Origin: Aliikangiella sp964411875
GTDB lineage: Bacteria > Pseudomonadota > Gammaproteobacteria > Enterobacterales > Kangiellaceae
Reading direction: 5' to 3'
Length of the DNA stretch: 14,245 bases
Assembly: GCA_964411875.1 (NCBI GenBank)
Contig: CAYPMT010000062.1
Span: forward strand, 1 to 14,245
In this document: positions 1 to 6,762 of the stretch, one piece after another
How the letters are laid out: each line of letters starts with the position of its first letter
Numbering within the stretch: position 1 is the first letter of the stretch
Position numbers and translations under genes: made by a program
Notes under the pieces: generated by a model
Database searches by the model: none
Seen by the model: only the letters and a program-made list of their open reading frames with translations
What the model was told of the DNA's origin: nothing

Positions 1-409
1 GGTTGCGATGTGGGTAATTTTGAATATTGAGCTTTTCAAGGGATGCTAGCTCAAGCAATGAACCAAGACCTTTAGACCAAGTTATTAGAGCCACCCTTAG
101 CTTTGAGAAGGCTGACAAATCAATTTTCTGAGTTGATTTATATTGCAGGCCAAGTATCTCTAGTTGAGGAAGCGACTCTATGACTTTTATCCCTTTTGCC
201 TCCCAGCAATAAATCTCTAGGCTGCGAAGGAAGGAGAGTTTGGAAAGGAAAGACAAATCATGGCCTTTGAACCCAAACGAGTCTGTAAGCCTCAAGGCAT
301 ATATTCCGTTTTCCCGCATATATGCACTCACTTCATCGGACCAAGCCCCCTTTAAGATAAGGACTTTACCGATTCCATTCTCATCTTCTCTTATCTCGAA
401 ATTATTCAT
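1..409 (-). CDS. Leucine-rich-repeat-like protein, probable first integron gene cassette (C-terminus off the left edge)
   Basis: Reading the minus strand gives an uninterrupted frame from here to the window edge, with no stop in about 136 codons. The protein shows leucine-rich-repeat spacing: LSFLSKLSFLRSLEIY, then ESLPQLEILGLQ, then SAFSKLRVALI, then LASLEKLNI, each about 20-25 residues apart. No signal peptide or membrane segment is seen. I chose ATG 409 because AAGAGAG lies just upstream (413-419). An in-frame ATG at 427 would add MRPREF but has no ribosome binding site. ATA and AGG codons are common compared with the core genes to the right. It lies divergent from the integrase across the attI region, which is where the first cassette of an integron sits. 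The function is unknown; LRR proteins usually bind other proteins. The reading frame and repeat character are seen; the cassette status is inferred. Confidence 0.8.
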   Translation of the reverse strand, partial: MNNFEIREDENGIGKVLILKGAWSDEVSAYMRENGIYALRLTDSFGFKGHDLSFLSKLSFLRSLEIYCWEAKGIKVIESLPQLEILGLQYKSTQKIDLSAFSKLRVALITWSKGLGSLLELASLEKLNIQNYPHRN

Positions 410-436
410 GAACTCTCTTGGGCGCATAACAGCTGA

Positions 437-459
437 TTATATCGGTGTTACCGATATAA
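437..459. repeat. Perfect palindrome, 10-bp arms with 3-base loop
   Basis: TTATATCGGT (437-446) and ACCGATATAA (450-459) are exact reverse complements around the loop GTT. The element lies 10 bases from the candidate core site at the start of the cassette. It could be an operator, a hairpin in the cassette mRNA leader, or part of the attI structure. No T-run follows on either side, so it does not look like a terminator. Confidence 0.7.
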
Positions 460-507
460 CTCCCCACTGTATTTTCTATAAAAATAGTTTTTTTCATATA
501 AATCAAT

Positions 508-535
508 AGTCTACCGGGTTTTTTGAAAATCACAA
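508..535 (-). promoter_or_regulatory. Candidate cassette promoter (Pc)
   Basis: On the minus strand TTGTGA (535 to 530) is followed after 16 bases by TAGACT (513 to 508). Each hexamer matches the sigma-70 consensus at 4 of 6 positions, and the pair points at the LRR cassette gene. Integrons normally place Pc in attI or inside intI, so the location is sensible. The match is weak and the region is AT-rich, so other pairs are possible. Confidence 0.3.
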
Positions 536-543
536 GGGGAGTT

Positions 544-563
544 TATATAGCAAATGCTATATA
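544..563. repeat. Perfect palindrome, 9-bp arms with 2-base centre
   Basis: TATATAGCA (544-552) and TGCTATATA (555-563) are exact reverse complements around AA. The size and symmetry look like the operator of a dimeric helix-turn-helix regulator. Its right arm is the start of the first copy of the 18-bp direct repeat at 555-572, so the two elements share sequence. Confidence 0.7.
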
Positions 564-572
564 GATCATTTT
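555..572 (+). repeat. 18-bp direct repeat, copy 1
   Basis: TGCTATATAGATCATTTT matches 619-636 at 17 of 18 positions, 64 bases apart. The integrases of mobile integrons bind direct-repeat sites in attI, so this pair could be such sites. It could equally be the operators of a regulator of intI. The repeat is seen; its role is inferred. Confidence 0.7.
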
Positions 573-617
573 ATGCCCTAATATAAATATAATAAATTCA
601 ATCACTTAAAAAATATT

Positions 618-646
618 TTGCAATATAGATCATTTTCATTTATTTT
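618..646 (+). promoter_or_regulatory. Candidate intI promoter
   Basis: TTGCAA (618-623) and TATTTT (641-646) are separated by 17 bases, each matching the sigma-70 consensus at 4 of 6 positions. It lies about 40 bases upstream of the integrase start. The second copy of the 18-bp repeat fills the spacer, so a protein bound there would block or reshape promoter use. Confidence 0.4.
619..636 (+). repeat. 18-bp direct repeat, copy 2
   Basis: TGCAATATAGATCATTTT differs from 555-572 at one position. It overlaps the -35 hexamer and the spacer of the candidate integrase promoter. Confidence 0.7.
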
Positions 647-648
647 TA

Positions 649-666
649 ACTACTCAAACAAGTAGT
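649..666. repeat. Dyad in the intI leader
   Basis: ACTACT (649-654) and AGTAGT (661-666) are exact reverse complements around six bases. The element lies just after the candidate -10 and just before the ribosome binding site of intI. It could be an operator or a weak mRNA hairpin. It does not match the enterobacterial LexA box CTGT-N8-ACAG. Confidence 0.4.
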
Positions 667-686
667 AAAAAGCAAGGAAGCAAGTT

Positions 687-1658
687 ATGAGTAATACGAC
701 AAAACCTAAATTATTATCTCTCGTTAGAGCAACTATCAGACGCCTCAATTATTCAACCCAAACTGAAAAGAGTTACATTTATTGGATCAGGCATTTTATT
801 TATTTTCATAAACTCAAGCATCCCAAGAATATGGGTGGTAAAGAAATTAGTGACTTTTTAACTTATTTAGCCGTTAAGCGAAATGTATCGCCTGCGACTC
901 AAAACCAAGCGCTTTGTGGTTTAGTATTCTTATACAAAAAGGTCTTACAAATCGATTTAGGCCAAACCATTGATGCGGTCAGAGCAAAACGAGTTCAACG
1001 AATTCCCATTGTATTATCGGTTAATGAAGTGACAGAACTACTTTCAAACATGAATGGTACAACAAGGTTAATGGCTTCGCTTTGTTATGGTGCAGGGCTA
1101 AGAAAAATGGAGTGTCATAGACTCAGAGTGCAAGACATTGATTTTGATAGAAATGAAATCACGGTACGACAAGGAAAAGGCAATAAAGATCGGCGGGTTC
1201 CCTTACCTTTATCAATTAAAAGTACAATCAAGATCCAACTAGATTTTGTAGAAAAGCTTCATCAACAGGATCGCTTAGATAATTTACCAAGCGTTCAGAT
1301 GCCTCATGCTTTACAAAATAAATATCCAAAAGCAGGAAACGAACTAAAATGGCAGTGGTTATTTCCAAGTCATAAAACCAGCGTTGATCCTCGCACTTTA
1401 ATTTGTCGACGGCACCACGTTTATCCTGACGTATTAACTCGGCATTTAAAACATGCTGTATCGAAAAGCAAAATAAACAAACATGTGACAACTCACGTTT
1501 TGAGACATTCATTTGCAACACATTTGCTAGAGTCCGGGGCAGATATTAGGACTGTTCAGGAATTACTGGGTCATACGGATGTTAAAACCACTCAAATTTA
1601 TACGCATGTGCTGAATAGAAATCCAAGCGGCACTTTAAGTCCTTTAGATCGAATTTAA
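687..1658 (+). CDS. intI: Integron integrase, IntI family tyrosine recombinase
   Basis: This enzyme recombines attI with the folded attC sites of gene cassettes. At 323 residues it is close to the usual length of chromosomal IntI proteins. The N-terminal SAM-like DNA-binding domain spans about 5-95. The catalytic domain shows R139 in GAGLRKME, a lysine near 165 in GKGNKDRR, H270 and R273 in THVLRHS, H296 in LLGHTD and the nucleophile Y305 in QIYTHV. The IntI-specific insert is present at about 205-230 (HALQNKYPKAG, then WQWLFPS), which separates it from XerC/XerD. The start is well supported: AAGGAAG (674-680) lies 6 bases before ATG. No frameshift or missing catalytic residue is seen, so it should be active. 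It is divergent from the LRR cassette gene and stands next to housekeeping genes, which suggests a chromosomal rather than a transposon-borne integron. Naming to a class is not possible from sequence alone. Confidence 0.97.
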   Translation: MSNTTKPKLLSLVRATIRRLNYSTQTEKSYIYWIRHFIYFHKLKHPKNMGGKEISDFLTYLAVKRNVSPATQNQALCGLVFLYKKVLQIDLGQTIDAVRAKRVQRIPIVLSVNEVTELLSNMNGTTRLMASLCYGAGLRKMECHRLRVQDIDFDRNEITVRQGKGNKDRRVPLPLSIKSTIKIQLDFVEKLHQQDRLDNLPSVQMPHALQNKYPKAGNELKWQWLFPSHKTSVDPRTLICRRHHVYPDVLTRHLKHAVSKSKINKHVTTHVLRHSFATHLLESGADIRTVQELLGHTDVKTTQIYTHVLNRNPSGTLSPLDRI

Positions 1659-1688
1659 CTGATATTAAAAGACGATAGGAGTGACCAA

Positions 1689-1769
1689 GTGAAAATTAGT
1701 GTATCAGTAGCAAGCTCGGCACAAGATTATCAGGCTAGACTACCACCAGCTACTCGCCATCTTTTCTAA
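1689..1769 (+). CDS. Possible 26-residue small ORF after intI
   Basis: GTG at 1689 is preceded by AGGAG (1677-1681) with a 7-base spacer, a better ribosome binding site than most genes in this window have. The frame runs 26 codons (starting VKISVSVASS, ending ATRHLF) to TAA. The last third overlaps the end of the transglycosylase gene on the opposite strand. I recognise no family. It could be a real small peptide, the 5' remnant of a gene lost by rearrangement at the integron edge, or chance. Confidence 0.25.
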   Translation: MKISVSVASSAQDYQARLPPATRHLF

Positions 1770-2351
1770 TCTCGCTTCGCAACCCTTTAATTGCTTATTA
1801 TATCTTGCTGCTCTCAGCTTAACTTTATTGGCGACTTTTTTTAACCAAGGCTTTTTATTATAAGTGCCTCTTGAGTAACCACCACGCCCTTCGTGATAAG
1901 CAAGGTATTGATTGTAGGCATCCCATTTGGATATTTTCAAACGTCTTTGTGTAAGATGGGTATACCAACCAATAAAATCAATCGCGTCATCAAAATCATC
2001 TCTGTCAGCAAATTTCTTTCCTGTGGCTTTTTTGTATTCACCCCACACAGGATCTTGAGCTTGTGCATAGCCATAAGCAGAAGATGAGCGAGGTAAAGGA
2101 ATAACCCATAAGAACCATCTTCTTGGCGGGCGCGCATCATCAACAAAACTTGACTCCTGATGCATAATGGCCATCATCACATTGATGGGAGTGCCCCAAC
2201 GTTTATTCGAGTTTTTAGCGTCTTTATACCAATTTACATTGCCGAGAAAAATCTGACAGATATTATCAATATTCTTCGGTTGATAAGTGCAGCTACTCAT
2301 CACAAAGCAAAGCATTAAAAACAAACTAGATTTTAAATACGGTTTTAACAT
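1740..2351 (-). CDS. Lytic transglycosylase-like (SLT domain) lipoprotein
   Basis: This is probably a periplasmic murein lytic transglycosylase, which cleaves the MurNAc-GlcNAc bond and leaves 1,6-anhydro ends. From ATG 2351 the protein has 203 residues. It begins with a lipoprotein signal, MLKPYLKSSLFLMLCFVMSS followed by C21, with Met in place of the usual Leu at lipobox position -3. The SLT fold follows: MAIMHQESSF with the probable catalytic E66, SAYGYAQAQ (93-99, the equivalent of GLMQ), and YLAYHEGRGGY (149-159). The frame extends upstream to TTG 2393, but ATG 2351 places the signal peptide at the very N-terminus, so I prefer it. Neither start has a strong ribosome binding site. The gene is divergent from murI with about 66 bases between starts, and convergent with intI. 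The domain call is firm; the exact subfamily is not. Confidence 0.85.
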   Translation of the reverse strand: MLKPYLKSSLFLMLCFVMSSCTYQPKNIDNICQIFLGNVNWYKDAKNSNKRWGTPINVMMAIMHQESSFVDDARPPRRWFLWVIPLPRSSSAYGYAQAQDPVWGEYKKATGKKFADRDDFDDAIDFIGWYTHLTQRRLKISKWDAYNQYLAYHEGRGGYSRGTYNKKPWLKKVANKVKLRAARYNKQLKGCEARLEKMASSWW

Positions 2352-2417
2352 AGATAATTTCGCTATTAACCAGTGATAGGTTAAAATATCCAAGAATAAG
2401 ACTGATGATATGGCTCA

Positions 2418-3230
2418 ATGATAACAGGAAATACTATTCAACAAAATCAAAAACCGATTGCTATATTTGACTCAGGCGTTGGTGGACTAAGTATTCTAAA
2501 GGCTGTTCAACAAGTTATGCCTCAGGAAAATTTAGTTTATCTGGCTGATACCCAATATACACCCTACGGTGAACACTCAGTTGAGTTTATCAATCAACGG
2601 GTTCTAACCATCGCCGATTTTTTGGTTAAAAAAAATATTAAGTTAATGGTAGTCGCTTGCAATACAGCAACGGCTGCATCCATTCAATTGCTTAGAGAGA
2701 AATATGATATTCCTATTGTCGGTTTAGAGCCTGCATTAAAGCCTGCAGCAGAATTTACTCGTAATAAAAAAGTTGGGGTACTCGCCACTCAAGCGACTCT
2801 TGAAAGTGAGAAATATTTAAATTTAAAAGAACGGTTTAGTAACGAAGTAGAAATTATTGAAAAAGCTTCGTCACTATTTGTGAAGCTAGTCGAGTCAGGC
2901 GAGACTATTACATCGCCTCATATTGAATTAATCAAAGACGAATTGAATATTTTTATTGAGCATCAAATTGATTCACTCGTTCTAGGCTGCACTCATTTTC
3001 CTTTCTTAACAGAATCTATCCAAGCAATACTTGGCACACAAGTGACTTTATTTGAAAGCGCACAGCCAGTTGCTCATGAAATAAAACGACAACTAGGAAA
3101 GAATCTTAATTGCAATCAAGAAAAGACCTGGGTAAATTATTTTTCTAGCAACCCCAAAAAAGCAAAAGAAGTTTTCGGAAAGATTTTACAACAAACAGTT
3201 GAAGTTGAATCTTTTGCTTCTCCAAGCTAA
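2418..3230 (+). CDS. murI: Glutamate racemase
   Basis: MurI interconverts L- and D-glutamate without a cofactor, supplying D-Glu for the peptidoglycan stem peptide in the cytoplasm. The protein has 270 residues, as usual for the family. The signature parts are IAIFDSGVGGLS with D18 and S19, YLADTQYTPYG (41-51), VACNTATAAS with catalytic C81, and LVLGCTHFPF with catalytic C191 and H193. The start ATG 2418 lacks a clear Shine-Dalgarno sequence. The glycosyltransferase gene begins 2 bases after the stop, so the two are very probably co-transcribed. A divergent transglycosylase gene next door fits a cell-wall neighbourhood. Confidence 0.97.
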   Translation: MITGNTIQQNQKPIAIFDSGVGGLSILKAVQQVMPQENLVYLADTQYTPYGEHSVEFINQRVLTIADFLVKKNIKLMVVACNTATAASIQLLREKYDIPIVGLEPALKPAAEFTRNKKVGVLATQATLESEKYLNLKERFSNEVEIIEKASSLFVKLVESGETITSPHIELIKDELNIFIEHQIDSLVLGCTHFPFLTESIQAILGTQVTLFESAQPVAHEIKRQLGKNLNCNQEKTWVNYFSSNPKKAKEVFGKILQQTVEVESFASPS

Positions 3231-3232
3231 CC

Positions 3233-4270
3233 ATGAATATTTGTTTAGTTCCTCGTTCTAAACCTCAACATGGCCAAGATTTTCGTCAACTAGAGACTAT
3301 AAATCACCTTAACCTAATCAGTTGGCAAAAAGATAATAATAACAATTACTCGTTACCCAACTGGGAAAAAGTAAAGCTGATTAGCTGTTTTAATCCTCAC
3401 GAACAAGCAGACACCGACTTTATTCATCTGGCACCTAAAAATATTCCTGTGATTATTCATCACCAACTACGTTTTAATTATTTATCACAACAAGAACAGA
3501 AAAACTTACAAAAAAATTTAGAACGAGCCAATCGCATGATTATTCCCGCCACTTTTTTAGCCGATGAAATTAATATTTCCTGCAACAAATTACATACTGT
3601 TACTAATGGTGCTAATACTAAAATTTTTAAGCCTCGATTAGAGGTTGATTTTCAATTATGGAAGAAACAATTAACTATTCCAGAAAATATTAAAATTGCT
3701 GGCTTTATTGGTAGTCCAACTGATGCAAAAGGTGGCCAGTTTTTACAAGCCATAGCTAAACAGCTACAACCTGACTGGCGAATTGTTCTGTTTTCAAACC
3801 ATGAGCCACCTAATTGGGTAAACGAACAAGAGAACATTATCTATATTCACCAAGATCTAAATGACGCGAAAAATCGACATATCACGCCCCTATTTGATTG
3901 TTTATTATCATTATCACTTTGCGAAGTCGCACCTATGATAATCATTGAAGCTTTGTTATCAGGCATTCCTATTATTGCAACTAATAGCACACCCTACTTG
4001 CAAGAGTTAACTAACAAAATTCCAAATGGCTTTCTAAAAACCCTCTCTCTTCCAGAAAGATTAAACAATTGTTCAAAAGAACGGCTTAAATTAGAAAGCC
4101 AAGAAGTTTTCAACCTCAGCAAAACAATCATAGCTTCTATGGGGAAAATACCTATTTATACTGAACAACAACGAATTAACTTATCCCGCTCAGCTATCGA
4201 AGCTAGGCTAGATAGCCAGTCGATGTTATCTGGCTTTAAAGATATTTATAATGATTTAACTAACTTGTGA
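3233..4270 (+). CDS. Glycosyltransferase, GT4-like (GT-B fold)
   Basis: This is a probable retaining sugar transferase acting at the cytoplasmic side of the membrane; donor and acceptor are unknown. The C-terminal half carries the GT4 EX7E motif, E231 to E239 in CEVAPMIIIEALLSGIPIIAT, preceded by a Rossmann-like strand at about 153-160 (KIAGFIGS). The N-terminal half (1-140) is divergent and lacks an obvious glycine-rich acceptor loop; it is rich in Asn and Gln, including NNNN near 35. There is no signal peptide or membrane segment. It is linked to murI by a 2-base gap and has no ribosome binding site of its own, so translation may depend on ribosomes finishing murI. A role in surface glycan or lipopolysaccharide synthesis is a guess from context. 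Confidence 0.8.
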   Translation: MNICLVPRSKPQHGQDFRQLETINHLNLISWQKDNNNNYSLPNWEKVKLISCFNPHEQADTDFIHLAPKNIPVIIHHQLRFNYLSQQEQKNLQKNLERANRMIIPATFLADEINISCNKLHTVTNGANTKIFKPRLEVDFQLWKKQLTIPENIKIAGFIGSPTDAKGGQFLQAIAKQLQPDWRIVLFSNHEPPNWVNEQENIIYIHQDLNDAKNRHITPLFDCLLSLSLCEVAPMIIIEALLSGIPIIATNSTPYLQELTNKIPNGFLKTLSLPERLNNCSKERLKLESQEVFNLSKTIIASMGKIPIYTEQQRINLSRSAIEARLDSQSMLSGFKDIYNDLTNL

Positions 4271-4279
4271 GTGATTAAA

Positions 4280-5008
4280 TTAGCTCAAGAAAAAATAGAT
4301 CAACAAATATAATATAGGCATATGTAAAATATAAATATTTAAACTATGTCGTCCAACTAGCGTTAATAATGAACTAATTGGATTAGCAGACTGATAATCA
4401 CGAACAAAACTAAAATAACGCTGAGTTAATATTAAGCGCCCCATAAAAATACCAATTAGCACCACACCAAACCAAGGTAAAAAAGGTACATAATCAAAGG
4501 TACTAATTGGCTGAGTTTTTAAACCAAACCATTGTAATGCTGGATGATCAAATAATTTAAACTCAAGCCGTTCACCGATAATATATAAACTAGCGCCTAA
4601 AGCTAAATTAGTCCAAGAACAATTAACAAATAACAACCCGACAATACTAGCAACTAAAATAAATTGTAGTATGCCAAAAATAACTACTTTTTCTGGCTGA
4701 TAAAAATAACTGGCTAAAGTAATAATACCAGCATAAATAAATAACTGGGTTAAACGAAAATAATAACTCCGCCAATTAAAACCATTAACACTGGCTAACT
4801 TTAAGCTCACGCCAACTAAAGCTAAAAACTGAATGACAATCCAAGTGCGAAAATAAAACCAAATGGGATATTCACGAAAATATAAATCCGGCAAGTTGAA
4901 CTCATTCAACAAAAAGCAGAAATGAAAAAAAATCATCTGAACTACAGCTAGGCCACGTAATAGATCAATTAAGTCATAGCGCAGCTTAGTTGGTTCAGAT
5001 ATTTGCAT
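4280..5008 (-). CDS. Multipass membrane protein, DUF1624 / HGSNAT catalytic-domain type
   Basis: The protein has 242 residues and resembles the bacterial heparan-alpha-glucosaminide N-acetyltransferase-like domain (DUF1624), distantly related to membrane acyltransferases. Supporting parts are DLLRGLAVVQMIFFHF (15-30) with the conserved Arg-Gly and a buried His at 29, DYVPFLPWFGVVLIGIFMG (172-190), and GRHSLNIYILHMPIL (219-233). There are about six or seven hydrophobic segments. Whether it transfers acetyl groups, and to what, is unknown. It begins 9 bases after the ettA stop and is the last gene of the long minus-strand run. It ends 9 bases from the convergent glycosyltransferase gene, with no room for a separate terminator between them. 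Confidence 0.8.
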   Translation of the reverse strand: MQISEPTKLRYDLIDLLRGLAVVQMIFFHFCFLLNEFNLPDLYFREYPIWFYFRTWIVIQFLALVGVSLKLASVNGFNWRSYYFRLTQLFIYAGIITLASYFYQPEKVVIFGILQFILVASIVGLLFVNCSWTNLALGASLYIIGERLEFKLFDHPALQWFGLKTQPISTFDYVPFLPWFGVVLIGIFMGRLILTQRYFSFVRDYQSANPISSLLTLVGRHSLNIYILHMPILYLLIYFFLS

Positions 5009-5017
5009 GATTTAAAG

Positions 5018-6682
5018 TCAACCAATCTTACGATATTTAATCCGTGTTGGCATCTCAGCATCTGCACCTAGGCGACGTTTTCTATCGGCTTCATAATCTG
5101 CGTAATTACCTTCAAACCAAACGGTTTTGCTATCACCCTCAAAAGCCAAAATATGAGTAGCGACTCGATCAAGAAACCAGCGGTCATGCGAAATAACAAC
5201 AGCACAACCAGGGAAAGCTAACAGAGCTTCTTCTAAAGCGCGTAAAGTTTCAACATCTAAGTCATTGGTTGGCTCATCGAGTAATAAAAGGTTTCCACCA
5301 CTTTTTAATAATTTTGCTAGATGTACTCGATTTCTTTCACCGCCCGACAAATCTTTAATAAATTTTTGTTGATCGCCACCTTTAAAGTTAAAACGACCAA
5401 CATATTGACGTGATGGAACCTGATAGTTTCCAACTGTAATTATATCTGAATCATTAGATATTTCTTGCCAGACAGTGTGTTCACCATTAAGACTGTCACG
5501 CGATTGATCGACATAAGCAATTTCTACTGTTTCACCAATTCTTAATTCTCCTGAATCAGGTTTTTCAATATTCGTTAGCATTTTAAACAAGGTTGATTTA
5601 CCGGCACCATTGGGACCAATAATTCCGACAATTCCGCCTTGAGGTAAATTAAAGTTTAAATCGTCAACTAAGCATTTTTCAGCAAAGCTTTTTTGAATAT
5701 GTTCAGCTTCAATAACTAAGTTACCTAAGCGTGGTCCTGGCGGAATATAAAGCTCTTGTGTCTCATTTCTTTTTTGATATTCCTGTGAAGATAGTTCCTC
5801 AAAACGCGCAATTCTTGCCTTACTTTTAGCTTGTCGACCTTTCGGATTTGAGCGCACCCATTCCAACTCTTCTTTCATGGATTTAATTCGATTAGTTTCG
5901 CGTTTTTCTTCTACCGCTAAACGCTTTTCTTTTTGCTCAAGCCAAGAAGAATAATTACCTTCCCAGGGAATACCATGTCCTCGGTCGAGCTCTAAAATCC
6001 AGCCAGCGACATTATCTAAGAAATAACGATCATGGGTGATTGCCACAACAGTGCCTTTAAAATCTTGCAAAAATCGTTCTAGCCAAGCAACTGATTCAGC
6101 ATCCAAATGGTTAGTTGGTTCATCCAGTAGTAACATGTCCGGCTTTGATAATAATAACTTACACAAAGCCACGCGACGTTTTTCACCACCCGATAAATGT
6201 TTAACTTCGGCATCCCAAGATGGTAAGCGTAAAGCTTCTGCCGCTTTATCTAATAAACGGTCAACTTCCCAACCATTAACCGCATCAATTTTATCTTGCA
6301 ACTCGGCTTGCTCAGCAAGTAAAGCATCAAAGTCAGCATCGGGTTCAGAAAAAGCATTACTAACTTCTTCAAAGCGCTTTAATATTTCCTTTATTTCACC
6401 AATTCCCTCTTCAACATTACCACGAACACTTTTACTTTCATCAAGTTGTGGCTCTTGCGGCAAGTAACCAATCTTAGTCCCTTTAAGTGGAATCGCTTCA
6501 CCTTCAATTTCGGTATCAATTCCGGCCATAATTCGTAACAACGTTGATTTACCTGCGCCATTTAAACCTAATACACCAATTTTAGCGCCGGGAAAAAAAC
6601 TGAGTGAAATATCTTTGAGTATCGTTTTTTTAGGTGGGACAACTTTGCTCACACGATTCATGGAAAAAATATATTGTGCCAT
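5018..6682 (-). CDS. ettA: Energy-dependent translational throttle protein EttA (ABC-F)
   Basis: EttA binds the ribosomal E site and gates the first steps of elongation according to the ATP/ADP ratio. The protein has 554 residues, against 555 in E. coli. Two ABC cassettes are complete. The first has Walker A GLNGAGKS (39-46), signature LSGGE (163-167) and Walker B ending D187-E188. The second has GPNGAGKS (356-363), LSGGE (445-449) and E470. E188 and E470 fall at exactly the positions of the E. coli catalytic glutamates. The EttA arm falls at about 90-135 and the linker helices, rich in Lys, Arg and Glu, at about 245-310. There is no membrane segment, as expected for ABC-F. ylqF lies 80 bases upstream and a weak hairpin stands in that gap. 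Confidence 0.97.
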   Translation of the reverse strand: MAQYIFSMNRVSKVVPPKKTILKDISLSFFPGAKIGVLGLNGAGKSTLLRIMAGIDTEIEGEAIPLKGTKIGYLPQEPQLDESKSVRGNVEEGIGEIKEILKRFEEVSNAFSEPDADFDALLAEQAELQDKIDAVNGWEVDRLLDKAAEALRLPSWDAEVKHLSGGEKRRVALCKLLLSKPDMLLLDEPTNHLDAESVAWLERFLQDFKGTVVAITHDRYFLDNVAGWILELDRGHGIPWEGNYSSWLEQKEKRLAVEEKRETNRIKSMKEELEWVRSNPKGRQAKSKARIARFEELSSQEYQKRNETQELYIPPGPRLGNLVIEAEHIQKSFAEKCLVDDLNFNLPQGGIVGIIGPNGAGKSTLFKMLTNIEKPDSGELRIGETVEIAYVDQSRDSLNGEHTVWQEISNDSDIITVGNYQVPSRQYVGRFNFKGGDQQKFIKDLSGGERNRVHLAKLLKSGGNLLLLDEPTNDLDVETLRALEEALLAFPGCAVVISHDRWFLDRVATHILAFEGDSKTVWFEGNYADYEADRKRRLGADAEMPTRIKYRKIG

Positions 6683-6725
6683 TGATTTATTGACCCTTAA
6701 GTTGTTATATACATTAATTGTGTTG

Positions 6726-6756
6726 TAAAAAAGCTGTCAAACTGATTAATTCAGTT
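6726..6756 (-). terminator. Possible weak terminator between ylqF and ettA
   Basis: On the minus strand AACTGA and TCAGTT (6756-6751 and 6745-6740) form a 6-bp stem with a 5-base loop. After TGACAGC comes a run of six T (6731-6726). The stem is short and AT-rich, and the T-run is displaced, so termination would be partial at best. Confidence 0.3.
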
Positions 6757-6762
6757 AAAAAT

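Larger units (their letters stand above)
428..686. other. Integron attI / divergent promoter region
   Basis: This non-coding stretch separates the integrase from the first cassette gene and must hold attI if the integron is intact. It is very AT-rich. On the minus strand GTTATGC (430 to 424) resembles the GTTRRRY core site with one mismatch and lies at the cassette edge, so it is my best candidate for the recombination point. GTTATAT (460 to 454) is a second candidate. The stretch also contains two long palindromes, a short dyad and an 18-bp repeat, listed separately. The boundaries of attI cannot be fixed without comparison to related integrons. Confidence 0.5.

Noticed and set aside
467..482. 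LexA box at CTGT 467
   Set aside because: Only one half-site fits; the position 12 bases on reads TAAA instead of ACAG.
240..509. 89-residue plus-strand frame
   Set aside because: It is largely antisense to the LRR cassette gene, runs on into the attI region, has no ribosome binding site and looks like no protein family.
1228..1521. Minus-strand frame inside intI
   Set aside because: It is the reverse shadow of a fully conserved integrase coding region.
2359..2387. Promoter for murI with TAAAAT at 2382-2387
   Set aside because: The -10 is good, but the hexamer 17 bases upstream (TTCGCT) is a poor -35 and the region is AT-rich, so I did not list it.
6036..6467. 143-residue plus-strand frame inside ettA
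   Set aside because: Ser-rich shadow composition opposite an intact ABC-F gene; no start signal.
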